Positions 1-9,714 of a DNA stretch of 58,796 nt are shown here, piece by piece; positions within the stretch are counted from its first letter, which is position 1, and every line of letters starts with the position of its first letter. The notes beneath the pieces were generated by a model. That model was not told the DNA's origin. It searched no databases and saw only the letters and a program-made list of their open reading frames with translations. The DNA comes from Streptomyces tailanensis (GTDB taxonomy: Bacteria; Actinomycetota; Actinomycetes; Streptomycetales; Streptomycetaceae). A program made the position numbers and the translations under genes. The DNA lies in NCBI RefSeq assembly GCF_008386495.1, contig NZ_VTHJ01000062.1, positions 1 through 58,796 on the forward strand, read 5' to 3'.

Positions 1-2
1 AG

Positions 3-3000
3 CGCCTGGTGGAGGAGCTGCGGCCCGAGAGGGACCTGAGCTACACCCCCCTCTTCCAGGCCATGCTCGTCCTCCAGAACGTCCCCGCCGCCACGCTCGC
101 CACCCCGGACCTCACGATGGAGGCGTACGACGCCCACAACGGCACGGCCAAGTTCGATCTGTCCTTCATGTTCTTCGACGAGTCGAAGCTGACCTGCTGG
201 GCCGAGTACGCCACCGATCTGTTCGACGAGGCCACCATCGGACGGCTCACCGACGGCTTCTTGGCCTTCCTGGAGCAGGCCGTCGCCGACCCAGGCGCCC
301 CGCTGTGGCGGATTGGCCTGGACGGCGCCCAGCGGCCCGGCGGTGTCCCGCCGGGCGACGGGGGCGCGCCACACCCGCTGGCCGCTGGGCGCCCGGTGCA
401 CGAGCTGATCGACGAGCGGGCCAGGAGCACCCCCGGCGCCGTGGCCCTCAGTGGCAACGGCGGGCTGGTCACCTACCGCGAGGTGACCGAGCGCGCCAAC
501 GCCTTTGCCTACCGCCTGCGAGCCCACGGCGCTGGGCCGGAGACGCCCGTGGGAGTCGCGCTCGACCGCTCGCCGGAACTCGTCGTCACCTTGCTCGGCA
601 TCCTCAAAGCCGGTGCGGCGTACGTACCGGTCGAGCCGGACCATCCGCCGGAGCGGCTGCGGCGGATGCTGCGGGGGGCCGGGGCGCGTCTGCTGGTCAC
701 CACGCCCGGCCTGCTGCCCGGCGGCGCGGCCGACGGCATGACGGTGCTGGCTCCCCCCGGCGAGGGCGAGACTGCCCAGGACCCGCCGCCCACCGCCGTC
801 ACCGGCGACTCGCTGGCCTACGTCATCCACACCTCGGGCTCGACCGGCGCCCCGAAGGGCGTGATGGGCACCCACCGCGGGATGCTCAACCGCCTGCTGT
901 GGCTGCGCGACCTGTACCGGCTCGACGAGAGCGACCGGGTGCTGTTCAAGACGCCGGTCAGCGTGGACACCTCCATCGAGGAGGTCTTCCTGCCCCTTCT
1001 GTGCGGCGGCCGTGTGGTCGTCGCGGCGCCCGGCGGCCACCGCGATCCGTCATACCTGGTGGACGTCGTGCGGGCGGAGCGGGTCACGCGGCTGCGGTTC
1101 GTGCCCTCGATGCTCGAACCCTTCCTCGCCGAGCCCGCCGCCACCGACTGCACCAGCCTGCGCCTGGTGCTCTCCGGCGGCGAGCGGCTGCCGCGCACCT
1201 TGGAGCGGCGGTTCCTGGAACGGCTCGGCGCCCGGCTGGACAACGTCTACGGGCCGACCGAAGCGTCGATCGACGTCACATGGTGGCGGTGCCACCCCGA
1301 GGACGACACGCCGCGTGTTCCGATCGGCCGCCCCATGGCCGGGGCCACGATCCGCCTGCTCGACGACCACCTGTGCCCGGTGCCGGTGGGCGTGCCGGGC
1401 GAGCTGTACATCGGAGGGGAGTGCGTCACCAGGGGCTACGCCGGTCGGCCCGCGACCACCGCCGAGCGGTTCGTCCCCGACCCGTTCGCCGCCGAGCCGG
1501 GTGCCCGCATGTACCGGACCGGCGACCGGGCCCGGTACCTGCTCGACGGCAGCATCGACTACCTCGACCGGGTGGACAACCAGGTCCAGATCCGCGGGTT
1601 CCGGATCGAGCCCGCCGAGATCGAGACGGCGCTGGGCGGCCACCCCGCGGTCAGGTCCGCCGTCGTCACCGCCCACCAGCACGGCCGCGGGCCGCTGCGC
1701 CTGGTCGCGTACCTGGTGACCAGCGAGCCACGCCCCTCGCTGCCCGAGCTCCGGGCCCACCTGCGGGGCGACCTGCCGGAGCACATGGTGCCGGCGTTGT
1801 TCCTCTTCCTCGACGCACTGCCGCTCACGGCCAACGGCAAGGTGGACCGCCGCCGCCTCCCAGAACCCGGCAATGAGCGCCCGGAGATCGGCGCGTTCGC
1901 CGCCCCCGTCACGGAGACCGAGCACGCGCTGGCCGAGCTGTGGGCGAGCCTGCTGGGCGTGGACCGGGTCGGGATCGACGACAGCTTCTTCTCGCTCGGC
2001 GGCGACTCGATCCTCAGCATCAAGGTCGTCTCCCGCGCCCGCGAACTGGGCCTCGACCTCTCAGTACGGCAGGTCTTCGCCCACCAGACGGTACGTGAGC
2101 TGGCGGGCGCCGCCACAGCTGCGAGAACGGGAAGGCACGCGAGCCGGTCGTTCGAGCTGATCCCCCCGGCGGACCGGGAACGGCTCCCCAGCACGGTGCG
2201 GGACGCCTACCCGCTGTCGGCCATGCAGGCGGGCATGCTCTTCGACACGGAGTTCGCCGCCGACCAGGCCCTCTATCGGCAGGTGATCAGCCTGCACCTG
2301 CGCGGCCGGTTCGACCACGGCCGGCTGGCCGCGGTGCTCTCCGGTATGTGCGCGCGCCACCCCCTGCTGCGGACCTCCTTCGACATCGGCGGCTACACCG
2401 ACCCGCTCCAACTCGTTCACGCGGAGGTGGCCGTCCCCCTGGAGGTCGCCGATCTGCGCGGCCTGCCGCTCGAGGAGAAGGACGCCTGGCTCGCCGAGTG
2501 GACCGAGCGGGAGCTGCGCCGGAAGCCCGACCTCGCGGCGGCGCCCCTGTTCCTGGTCCACATCTGCCGCTGGACCGACGTCAGTTTCCAGCTGTCGCTG
2601 AGCACCTCGGCGCTGATCCTGGACGGCTGGAGCAACGCGTCCCTGCTGAGCGAACTGCTCCACGACTACGCCGCCGCGCTCGCGGACCGGGAGACCAGGC
2701 ACGAACCGCCTGCCAGCCTGTACCGGGACTTCGTGCGCGCGGAACTGGCGGCCACGGCGTCGGAGGACCAGCGCCGCTACTGGGCGAAGCGGCTCGCCGA
2801 GCCCGCCGGGCGGCTGCCCGCATGGCAGCCCGGGGACGAGGACGATGACGGCGGTGAGCCCACCGCGGCCGGCCAGGACGCCACCCCGCGCCGCGAGGTG
2901 GCCGTTCCTGAGGAGGTCGAGCGGGGGCTGCGGGACCTCGCGGCGCGCGCGGCCGTGCCGCTCAAGAGCGTGCTGCTCGCCGCGCACCTCAGGGTGCTCG

Positions 3001-6000
3001 TCCTCCTCACCGGCGGGTCACGCGCGGCCACCGGGCTGGTCGTCAACGGCCGCCTGGAGGAGCTCGACGGCGAGCGTGTGCTGGGCCAGTTCCTCAACGT
3101 CGTCCCGCAGACCATGACGCTGCGGCCCGGCACCTGGACAGACCTGGTCAGGCAGACGTTCGAGGAAGAGCGCGAGGGCCTGCCGTTCCGGCGCTACCCG
3201 GTGGCGCGCGCGGACGCCGGGCACGACGCCGCCTACCTGGACACCGGCTTCAACTACGTCCACTTCCATGTCTACGAACTGCTGCGGGACGTCGAGGGCC
3301 TGGAACTGCGCGGCGCCTCGGTGGCGAACAGCACCACCTTCGCGCTCTTCGCCGAGTTCAGCGTGGATCCCCGGACTTCCCGCATGCGGCTGGACCTCCA
3401 GTACGACCCCGCCCGGATCGGAGCCCGGCAGATCGACGGAATCGCCGGCCACTACGCCGGCGTGCTGGCCGCGATGGCGGCGGAGCCCGAGCAGCGGCAC
3501 GAGGCCCACCAGGCGCTGTCGGGCACCGACCGGGATCTCGTCGTGCGCACGTGGAACAACACTGGCGCCGGAGTGGGCGAGGACGGCAGGTCCATCCCCG
3601 AGCTGTTCGAGGAGCGAGTGCGCCTCGAACCGGACAGCACCGCCCTCATCCAGGGCGGGGAGCGGCTGACCTACGCGGAGCTGAACCGCCGCGCCAACCG
3701 GCTGGCCGCCTTCCTGCTCGACCGCGGTGTCACCCCCGAGGCGCCCGTCGCCGTATGCCTGGAGCGGTCGTTCGACCTGACGACCGCTATGCTCGCCGTC
3801 CTCAAGGCTGGTGCCGCCTATCTGCCGATCGACCCGGCCACGCCCGCGGAGCGCCGGGCCGTCCTCCTGGCGCGGGCCACGCCCGCCGTGCTCGTGACCC
3901 GGCGGGACCTGGTCCCCGACCCCCCGCCGGAGCGCGTCCTCGTCGTCCGGCTGGACAGCGAGGCAGCGGCCATCGAGCGGTTTCCTTCCGAGAACCCGGG
4001 GCTCGCGATCCACCCGGAACATCTCGCCTGCCTGATCACCACGTCGGGATCGAGCGGCAAGCCGAAGACAGTCGCTCTGCCGCATCGGCAGCTTCACAAC
4101 CGGCTCGCCTGGTCGTGGCGCGCCTACCCGTTCGCGCCCGGCGAGACCGGCTGCCAGAAGACACCGATCGGCTTCGTGGACGCGCTGGCGGAGTCGCTCG
4201 GCCCGCTGCTGGCCGGGGTGCCCGCCGTGCTGGTCCCCAAGGAGGCGGTCCACGACCCGGAGCGGCTGGTCGCGCTGCTCGCCGAGCACGGCGTCACGCG
4301 GATCCTGCTCGTACCGACGCTGCTGGGCGTCCTGCTGGAGCACGGCGATTTCCTGGAGCACACTGAGTCCCTGGGGCGCGAACTGCCGTTGCTGCGGCTG
4401 TGGATGGTCAGCGGCGAAGCCGTCCCGGCGGGCCTGGTGGACCGGTTCGAGGAGCGGCTGCCGGGGCGGAGGCTCGTGAACATCTACGGCTCGACCGAGG
4501 CGTGGGACACCACCCACCACGAGCTGCCGCGCTCCGGCCGCCGCGGCGGCCGGGTACCCGCGGGCCGGCCGATCGACGGCACGCGCGTCTACCTTCTCGA
4601 CGCCACCTTCCAGCCCGCCCCCGTGGGCGCCGTCGCGGAGGTCTACGTGGCGGGCGCGGGCATGGCGCGCGGGTACGTGGAAGCGCCCGGCCTGACCGCC
4701 GAGCGGTTCGTCCCCAGCCCGTTCGGCACCGGCGAGCGCCTCTACCGCACGGGCGACCTCGGGCGCTATCGGACAGGAGGGGAGATCGAGCTGCTCGGCA
4801 GGGCCGACGACCAGATCCAGATCAGTGGCATCCGTGTCGAGCCGGCGGAAATCGAGGCGGTTCTGCTGCGCCACCCCAGCGTGCGGCAGGCGGCCGTGGT
4901 GGCAGTCCAAGCTGACGGCGGCCCGCGGCTTACCGTCTGCGTGGTCATGCGTGCCGGCGAGCGACTCGGTGCCGTGGCCCGGTTCGCCCGGGAACGGCTG
5001 CCGGGCGGGGTGGCCCTCCACATGGTAGCTCGGGACCGGATGCCGCTGACGGCCACGGGGAAGGTGGACAGGCGTGTCCTGGCGGCCGAGGCGGGCGCAG
5101 GACCCGGTGCCGGTGCCGGGAAGGAGGCCGGGCAGACGCCCAGGAACCCGGTCGAAGAAGCGATCCGCGCCGACTGGGCGACCGTACTGCGCCGCGAGGG
5201 TGTGGGCGTGCACGACGACTTCTTCCAGCTGGGTGGCAGCTCCGTCAGCGCCATGCAGCTGCTGGCCCGCGCCCGCGCCACGTGGGGCGTCGAGCTCACG
5301 GTGCGGGAGGTGTTCACCTACCCGACCGTGGCCCAGCTGGCGCGGCGGGTGTCCGCGCTACGCGCCGGGGCCCGCGGCTCACGTACGCCGCTGACGAAGG
5401 CGGCGGCCCCCGCGGAGGGGCAGGGCCGGCCGCTGTCCTTCGCGCAACAGCGGCTGTGGTACCTCCACCAAGTGGACGCCACGAGTGCCGCCTACCACCT
5501 GCACGCGGCCGTCCGGATGCGGGGAGCGCTCGACGCGGACGCCCTGGAACGCGCGCTGTCGGAGATCGCGCGGCGGCACGAGGCACTGCGCACCAGGTTC
5601 CGGATCCGCGACGGCGAGCCCGCGCAGTTCGTCCAGCCGCATGCGCCGCTGCGGCTCGAACGGATCGACCTGAGCGCCGGAACGGACCACAACACGCTGA
5701 CCGCGACGGTAGGCGCGGCCGTGCGCGAGCCGTTCGACCTGGAACAAGGACCGCTGCTCCGGGCCACGCTGATCAGGCTGGGAGAGGACCACCATGTCGC
5801 CCTGCTGACGACCCACCACATCGTGAGCGACGCCTGGTCGATGCGGGTGCTGATACGCGAGCTGACCGCGCTGTACGGGGCGTTCGTCTCGGGCGCGCCG
5901 TCACCGCTGCCGGAGCTTCCCCTTCAGTACGCCGACTACGCGGCCTGGCAGCGGGCTGAGCTGGACGGCGAGGCACTCGCGCGGCTGGAGGACCACTGGC

Positions 6001-6896
6001 GACAGCAGCTTCGGGGCGCGCCCCTGCTCCTCGACCTGGCTCCCCGCCGGACACGGGGCGCGCGGCGCGGCCGTGGCGCCACGGAGACGGTCGAGCTGAC
6101 CGCGCCGCTGACCGCCGCGGTCAGAGGGCTGGCCACCGGGTCGGGCGCCACGCTGTTCATGTGCCTGCTGGCCGCCTTCACCGTCGTGCTGCACCACCGC
6201 ACCGGCCACGAGGACCTGATCGTCGGCACCGACGTGGCGGGCCGCGACGAGGAGGCGCTGGAGGACCTGATGGGGTTCTTCATCAATCAGCTTCCCCTGC
6301 GGGCCGATCTCTCGGGCGATCCTCCGTTCCGCGAACTGCTGGGCCGTGTGCGTGCCGCGACGCTCACCGCCTACGACCACCGGGACCTGCCCTTCGAACG
6401 GCTGGTGAGCGCCATCCGGCCCCGGCGCAGCCCGGACCACGCGCCGGTCGTCCAGGTCAAGCTTGTGATGCACAACGTGCCGGAGCAGCGGCTCGATCTC
6501 CCTGGCCTGGGCCTCGAACCGTTCGAGGTGAACCGTGGCACCTCGCAGCTCGACCTGAACATCCGCGTCGTCGAGGACGGTCCTGGGCTGCGCCTGTCCG
6601 CCGAGTACGACACGGACCTGCTCCCCGCCTCGGCGGTCCGGTTGCTCCTGGAGCAGCTGCGCGTGGTGCTGGCCCGAGTCACCGAGACACCCGGCACAAG
6701 GCTTTCCGGCCTCGTCGCGGAGTTGGACGCGGAGCGCGAGCGGCAGCGCGAGCACGAGGGCAGGGGCCGTGAGGCCGCCAGCGCGCTGCGGCTGCGGACG
6801 GCGCGCCGCATCCCGGTACGCGCGCCCGAGGGGGGCGACGCGGCAGCCGGAGCTGACGGACCAGAAGAAACGGACGAGACGGAGGACGCGCCATGA
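3..6896 (+). CDS. Nonribosomal peptide synthetase, 5'-truncated by window edge: (C)-A-T-C*-A-T-C
   Basis: The frame is open from base 3, so the gene begins left of the window. Numbering from the codon at base 9, the domains are: tail of a C domain (to ~100); A1 (~130-625; HTSGSTGAPKG, NVYGPTE, YRTGD, NGKVDR); T1 (phosphopantetheine Ser667 in GGDS); a C-like domain (~728-1178); A2 (~1195-1695); T2 (Ser1745 in GGSS); and a terminal C domain (~1805-2250). In the middle C domain HHxxxDG reads SALILDG (Ser867, Ala868), so the catalytic His is gone. The terminal C has HHIVSDA. A2 has an odd A3 motif (TSGSSGKPKT), and its hand-read pocket starts Val-Asp instead of Asp, as in beta-alanine-type domains. 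The A1 pocket reads roughly D-T-E-R-V-S-V-I-D and I cannot assign it. No thioesterase or reductase follows. It is translationally coupled to the next gene (ATGA). Confidence 0.97.
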   Translation, partial: RLVEELRPERDLSYTPLFQAMLVLQNVPAATLATPDLTMEAYDAHNGTAKFDLSFMFFDESKLTCWAEYATDLFDEATIGRLTDGFLAFLEQAVADPGAPLWRIGLDGAQRPGGVPPGDGGAPHPLAAGRPVHELIDERARSTPGAVALSGNGGLVTYREVTERANAFAYRLRAHGAGPETPVGVALDRSPELVVTLLGILKAGAAYVPVEPDHPPERLRRMLRGAGARLLVTTPGLLPGGAADGMTVLAPPGEGETAQDPPPTAVTGDSLAYVIHTSGSTGAPKGVMGTHRGMLNRLLWLRDLYRLDESDRVLFKTPVSVDTSIEEVFLPLLCGGRVVVAAPGGHRDPSYLVDVVRAERVTRLRFVPSMLEPFLAEPAATDCTSLRLVLSGGERLPRTLERRFLERLGARLDNVYGPTEASIDVTWWRCHPEDDTPRVPIGRPMAGATIRLLDDHLCPVPVGVPGELYIGGECVTRGYAGRPATTAERFVPDPFAAEPGARMYRTGDRARYLLDGSIDYLDRVDNQVQIRGFRIEPAEIETALGGHPAVRSAVVTAHQHGRGPLRLVAYLVTSEPRPSLPELRAHLRGDLPEHMVPALFLFLDALPLTANGKVDRRRLPEPGNERPEIGAFAAPVTETEHALAELWASLLGVDRVGIDDSFFSLGGDSILSIKVVSRARELGLDLSVRQVFAHQTVRELAGAATAARTGRHASRSFELIPPADRERLPSTVRDAYPLSAMQAGMLFDTEFAADQALYRQVISLHLRGRFDHGRLAAVLSGMCARHPLLRTSFDIGGYTDPLQLVHAEVAVPLEVADLRGLPLEEKDAWLAEWTERELRRKPDLAAAPLFLVHICRWTDVSFQLSLSTSALILDGWSNASLLSELLHDYAAALADRETRHEPPASLYRDFVRAELAATASEDQRRYWAKRLAEPAGRLPAWQPGDEDDDGGEPTAAGQDATPRREVAVPEEVERGLRDLAARAAVPLKSVLLAAHLRVLVLLTGGSRAATGLVVNGRLEELDGERVLGQFLNVVPQTMTLRPGTWTDLVRQTFEEEREGLPFRRYPVARADAGHDAAYLDTGFNYVHFHVYELLRDVEGLELRGASVANSTTFALFAEFSVDPRTSRMRLDLQYDPARIGARQIDGIAGHYAGVLAAMAAEPEQRHEAHQALSGTDRDLVVRTWNNTGAGVGEDGRSIPELFEERVRLEPDSTALIQGGERLTYAELNRRANRLAAFLLDRGVTPEAPVAVCLERSFDLTTAMLAVLKAGAAYLPIDPATPAERRAVLLARATPAVLVTRRDLVPDPPPERVLVVRLDSEAAAIERFPSENPGLAIHPEHLACLITTSGSSGKPKTVALPHRQLHNRLAWSWRAYPFAPGETGCQKTPIGFVDALAESLGPLLAGVPAVLVPKEAVHDPERLVALLAEHGVTRILLVPTLLGVLLEHGDFLEHTESLGRELPLLRLWMVSGEAVPAGLVDRFEERLPGRRLVNIYGSTEAWDTTHHELPRSGRRGGRVPAGRPIDGTRVYLLDATFQPAPVGAVAEVYVAGAGMARGYVEAPGLTAERFVPSPFGTGERLYRTGDLGRYRTGGEIELLGRADDQIQISGIRVEPAEIEAVLLRHPSVRQAAVVAVQADGGPRLTVCVVMRAGERLGAVARFARERLPGGVALHMVARDRMPLTATGKVDRRVLAAEAGAGPGAGAGKEAGQTPRNPVEEAIRADWATVLRREGVGVHDDFFQLGGSSVSAMQLLARARATWGVELTVREVFTYPTVAQLARRVSALRAGARGSRTPLTKAAAPAEGQGRPLSFAQQRLWYLHQVDATSAAYHLHAAVRMRGALDADALERALSEIARRHEALRTRFRIRDGEPAQFVQPHAPLRLERIDLSAGTDHNTLTATVGAAVREPFDLEQGPLLRATLIRLGEDHHVALLTTHHIVSDAWSMRVLIRELTALYGAFVSGAPSPLPELPLQYADYAAWQRAELDGEALARLEDHWRQQLRGAPLLLDLAPRRTRGARRGRGATETVELTAPLTAAVRGLATGSGATLFMCLLAAFTVVLHHRTGHEDLIVGTDVAGRDEEALEDLMGFFINQLPLRADLSGDPPFRELLGRVRAATLTAYDHRDLPFERLVSAIRPRRSPDHAPVVQVKLVMHNVPEQRLDLPGLGLEPFEVNRGTSQLDLNIRVVEDGPGLRLSAEYDTDLLPASAVRLLLEQLRVVLARVTETPGTRLSGLVAELDAERERQREHEGRGREAASALRLRTARRIPVRAPEGGDAAAGADGPEETDETEDAP

Positions 6897-7882
6897 CGAG
6901 CCAGCCAGAACTGGGACCCGAGGTTGTCGAACGGCCGCTGTTCGGCCGTCGGCTGATGCCCCTGGCGATCAGACCGGCCACGGCGCCGCTGGGACTCGTC
7001 AGCTGGGCCGCCGCGCGCGGCGACGCGCTGCGTGCCCGGCTCACCCGGCACGGCGCCGTGCTGCTGCGCGGATTCGCTGACGTCTCGGCCGAGACCTTCG
7101 AGGAGCTCATCGCCCACGTGTGCGGTGATCCGCTCGACTACGTGGAACGAAGCTCCCCCCGGCACGCCGTCCACCGCAACGTCTACACCTCGACGGACCA
7201 CCCGCCGGAGGAGCCGATCTACCTCCACAACGAGCAGTCGTACAACCTGTCCTGGCCTCGGTATATCTGCTTCTGCTGCCTCCAGCCCGCCCGGTCCGGC
7301 GGCGCCACACCCCTTGCCGATTGCCGCCGGGTCCACGACCGGATATCCGAGCCCGTCCGGGACCGTTTCGCGGAGCTGGGCTATGTGTACGCCCGCGCCT
7401 TCGGAAACGGTTTCGGGCTCAGTTGGCAGGAGGCGTTCCAGACCCAGGATCCATTGGAGGTGAAGCGGTACTGCGAGGCGAACGACATCGCCTACGAATG
7501 GACCGGGGAAGGCCGGTTGCGCACGCGGCAGAAAAGGCCCGCCGTGGCCCGCCATCCGCTGACGGGAGAACCAGTGTGGTTCAACCACATCACGTTCTTT
7601 CATGTCTCCACGCTCGGGCAGGAACTGTCCTCGCGTCTGATTGATTCAGTAGGTATGGACGGTCTGCCGAACAATACCTACTATGGCGACGGTCGCCACA
7701 TCGAGCCCGAAGTCATGAACGAACTGCGGGCCGCCTATGACGCCGAGCGGATCGAATTCCCGTGGAAGCAAGGAGACGTACTGCTTCTCGACAACATGCT
7801 GACCGCTCACGGCCGCTCTCCATATCAACCTCCCCGCCAGATCATTGTCGGTATGGCCGCACCAGAAAGGACCGCGCCATGA
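6893..7882 (+). CDS. TauD/TfdA-family Fe(II)/2-oxoglutarate dioxygenase (SyrP-like, probable NRPS-tailoring beta-hydroxylase)
   Basis: 329 residues, full length for the clavaminate synthase/SyrP branch of the TauD superfamily. The iron-binding triad is visible as H112-x-E114 (LHNEQS) and distal H306. Arg308 in AHGR is close to where the 2-oxoglutarate-binding Arg would be expected. The start overlaps the NRPS stop (ATGA), so the two are translationally coupled. Members of this family next to NRPS genes usually hydroxylate a T-domain-bound amino acid at the beta carbon (SyrP acts on Asp). The HH-less C domain in the partner NRPS makes an in-trans hydroxylase plausible. The substrate is not determined, and chain-release or other oxidative chemistry is possible. 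Confidence 0.9.
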   Translation: MTSQPELGPEVVERPLFGRRLMPLAIRPATAPLGLVSWAAARGDALRARLTRHGAVLLRGFADVSAETFEELIAHVCGDPLDYVERSSPRHAVHRNVYTSTDHPPEEPIYLHNEQSYNLSWPRYICFCCLQPARSGGATPLADCRRVHDRISEPVRDRFAELGYVYARAFGNGFGLSWQEAFQTQDPLEVKRYCEANDIAYEWTGEGRLRTRQKRPAVARHPLTGEPVWFNHITFFHVSTLGQELSSRLIDSVGMDGLPNNTYYGDGRHIEPEVMNELRAAYDAERIEFPWKQGDVLLLDNMLTAHGRSPYQPPRQIIVGMAAPERTAP

Positions 7883-8097
7883 CCAATCCCTTTGACGACC
7901 CGAACGGTAAGTTCTTCGTCGTGGTGAATGACGAGAACCAGCACGCCCTGTGGCCCGCGTTCGCCGATATCCCCCTCGGCTGGACATCCGCTCACGGCGC
8001 CGCCGGGCGGGAGGACTGCCTCGCCTACGTGGAGAAGCACTGGACCGACATGCGGCCGGCCAGCCTGATACGCGAGATGGAGAAGCGGAGCGAATGA
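7879..8097 (+). CDS. MbtH-like protein
   Basis: 72 residues, the normal MbtH length. The start MTNPFDD overlaps the dioxygenase stop (ATGA). Family hallmarks are present: N-x-E-x-Q-x-x-LWP near residues 16-25, P-x-GW, and the closing W-T-D-M-RP motif. MbtH proteins bind and activate NRPS adenylation domains, so this one should serve A1 and/or A2 of the upstream synthetase. Position and coupling place it in the same operon. Confidence 0.96.
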   Translation: MTNPFDDPNGKFFVVVNDENQHALWPAFADIPLGWTSAHGAAGREDCLAYVEKHWTDMRPASLIREMEKRSE

Positions 8098-8741
8098 CCG
8101 CGAGCCGGCAGACGAGGGCATGGCGCACCACGGTCGCGGCCGCGGCGATCGCCGGATTGGCCATCAACACCACCGCGTACGCGACCGTGGGGGACAGCCT
8201 CATGTCCTTCACACAGCAGAGCAACGCCCTGGTGGCGCTGTGCTTTCTCTGGCTCGCGCTGCGGCCGGTCCCGAGCGACGGGCGGCGGCAGGAGCACGTG
8301 ATATTCCTGCGTGGCGCGGTCACGCTGTACATCCTCATCACCGGAATCGTGTACAGCCTGCTTCTCGCCGACGGCTGGGATTCGTACGGGCTCGGCGACA
8401 CGCTGGCGCACGTCGCCGTACCGTCCGCAGTTCTTGTCGACTGGGTCGCTACGGGAATGAACGGCGCGCCACGCCGCACCTGGTATCCGGTGACCTGGCT
8501 TGCCTATCTCGTCGGCTATCTGACGGCCGTGCTGATACGCGGAGCCATCACCGACCGTTATCCTTACTATTTCCTGAATCCGGACACCGTAGGTGTTGAC
8601 GGCCTGATCTTCTACATCGCGGCCTTTATCGCCGGATTCACGGCACTTGGATACGTAGTGCTGGCCGCCGGCCGGATGAAAAGAGCCGGCGACGCTGGTA
8701 TCGCGTACAGACCTGAGAGCGAATATGCCGGACCACAGTGA
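8094..8741 (+). CDS. Pr6Pr-like multi-spanning membrane protein
   Basis: 215 residues from the ATG that overlaps the MbtH stop (ATGA). A longer in-frame start at 7950 would lie inside mbtH and is rejected. It has about six hydrophobic segments, the first near residues 11-30, with short Arg-rich loops and a hydrophilic C-terminus. It resembles the Pr6Pr (FAR-17a/AIG1-like) family of small actinobacterial membrane proteins of unknown function. Operon position suggests a role linked to the NRPS product (export, membrane protection or tailoring), but nothing in the sequence fixes this. Confidence 0.75.
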   Translation: MTASRQTRAWRTTVAAAAIAGLAINTTAYATVGDSLMSFTQQSNALVALCFLWLALRPVPSDGRRQEHVIFLRGAVTLYILITGIVYSLLLADGWDSYGLGDTLAHVAVPSAVLVDWVATGMNGAPRRTWYPVTWLAYLVGYLTAVLIRGAITDRYPYYFLNPDTVGVDGLIFYIAAFIAGFTALGYVVLAAGRMKRAGDAGIAYRPESEYAGPQ

Positions 8742-9714
8742 ATCGGTGTCAGAGATCCCCGGATTCCTTTTCCGCCCCTACCGGGGGGAGGACGACCATC
8801 CGCACATCCTCCGCGTGCGGCTGGCGTGCCGGAACGGCAGCGGCATCGACCCCCGGTCGGTGGCCGAACCGCTCCCCACCGCCCGGGAGGTAGCCGACGC
8901 GGCGGCTGCGCCCGGCGATCCGCACCGGGACCAGATAGTTGTCGAGCAGGCCGGATCCGTTGCCGGTTACGCCGTCATCACGTCGTGGCGGGACCAGGAC
9001 GGCACCGAGGTCTACCTGCACCGGGGCTGGCTGCTGCCCGCGCTGCGGGGCCGGGGCGCCGGCACCGCCATGGTCCGGTGGGCGGAGGACCGGATCGCCG
9101 CGCTCGTCGGCGCGCACGGCACCGGTGACCGCGCCTGCTTCGCGGCCAACGCCGCGGACGTCGAGCCGGCGGCCGTGGCGCTGCTCAAGGACCTGGGGTA
9201 CCGGCGCGTGTTCGGCGTCACCGAGTTCGAGCGGGCAGATCTTGACGACCTCCCGCCACTGCCCGGTGCTCTGCCCGACGGCGCCGAGCTACGGCCCGCT
9301 GACGAGTCCCACTACCACGCGGTGTGGGAGATGATCAGGGAAGCGTACGCCGACACCGGCAACGTCGGGGGCTGGGACTTCGAGGCGTTCGCCCGGCGCG
9401 CCGAGCCCGCGCACTGGCAGGTCGCCTGGTGCGGCCCCGAGGTGGTGGGCGCGGCGCTCTGCGTGGCGGGACCGGAGGGCAGCGGCGTCAGCGAGGTGCG
9501 CGAACTGAGCGTTCGCAAGGACCGACGGCGCCGCGGGCTGGGCAGGGCCCTCCTTCTCTGCGGCCTGCACGCGCTGGCCCGGCACGGCGAGCGCGGCGTG
9601 CGGCTGTTCACCGGATCGGCCAACCCCTACCGCTCCTACGAGCTGTACCAGAGCGCCGGGTTCCGCCGCGTCGCAGAGTTCGGGCGCTACCGCAAGCCGT
9701 TCGACGGCGAATGA
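8725..9714 (+). CDS. Tandem GNAT N-acetyltransferase
   Basis: 329 residues with two GNAT folds, as in the MshD-like group. The N-terminal half (~15-165) carries the acetyl-CoA loop LRGRGAGTAMVRW. The C-terminal half (~180-325) carries RRRRGLGRALL and a closing N-P-Y-x-S-Y-x-L-Y-x-x-x-G-F motif. The ATG lies 17 bp inside the upstream membrane gene, so it is the fifth coupled gene of the operon. It may acetylate the peptide or a precursor, or provide self-protection. It could also be an unrelated cargo acetyltransferase. Confidence 0.88.
   Translation: MPDHSESVSEIPGFLFRPYRGEDDHPHILRVRLACRNGSGIDPRSVAEPLPTAREVADAAAAPGDPHRDQIVVEQAGSVAGYAVITSWRDQDGTEVYLHRGWLLPALRGRGAGTAMVRWAEDRIAALVGAHGTGDRACFAANAADVEPAAVALLKDLGYRRVFGVTEFERADLDDLPPLPGALPDGAELRPADESHYHAVWEMIREAYADTGNVGGWDFEAFARRAEPAHWQVAWCGPEVVGAALCVAGPEGSGVSEVRELSVRKDRRRRGLGRALLLCGLHALARHGERGVRLFTGSANPYRSYELYQSAGFRRVAEFGRYRKPFDGE

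Noticed and set aside
3018..5213. 731-codon open frame on the minus strand
   Set aside because: It is antisense to the NRPS, whose domains are unmistakable; the long frame follows from GC-rich codon bias.
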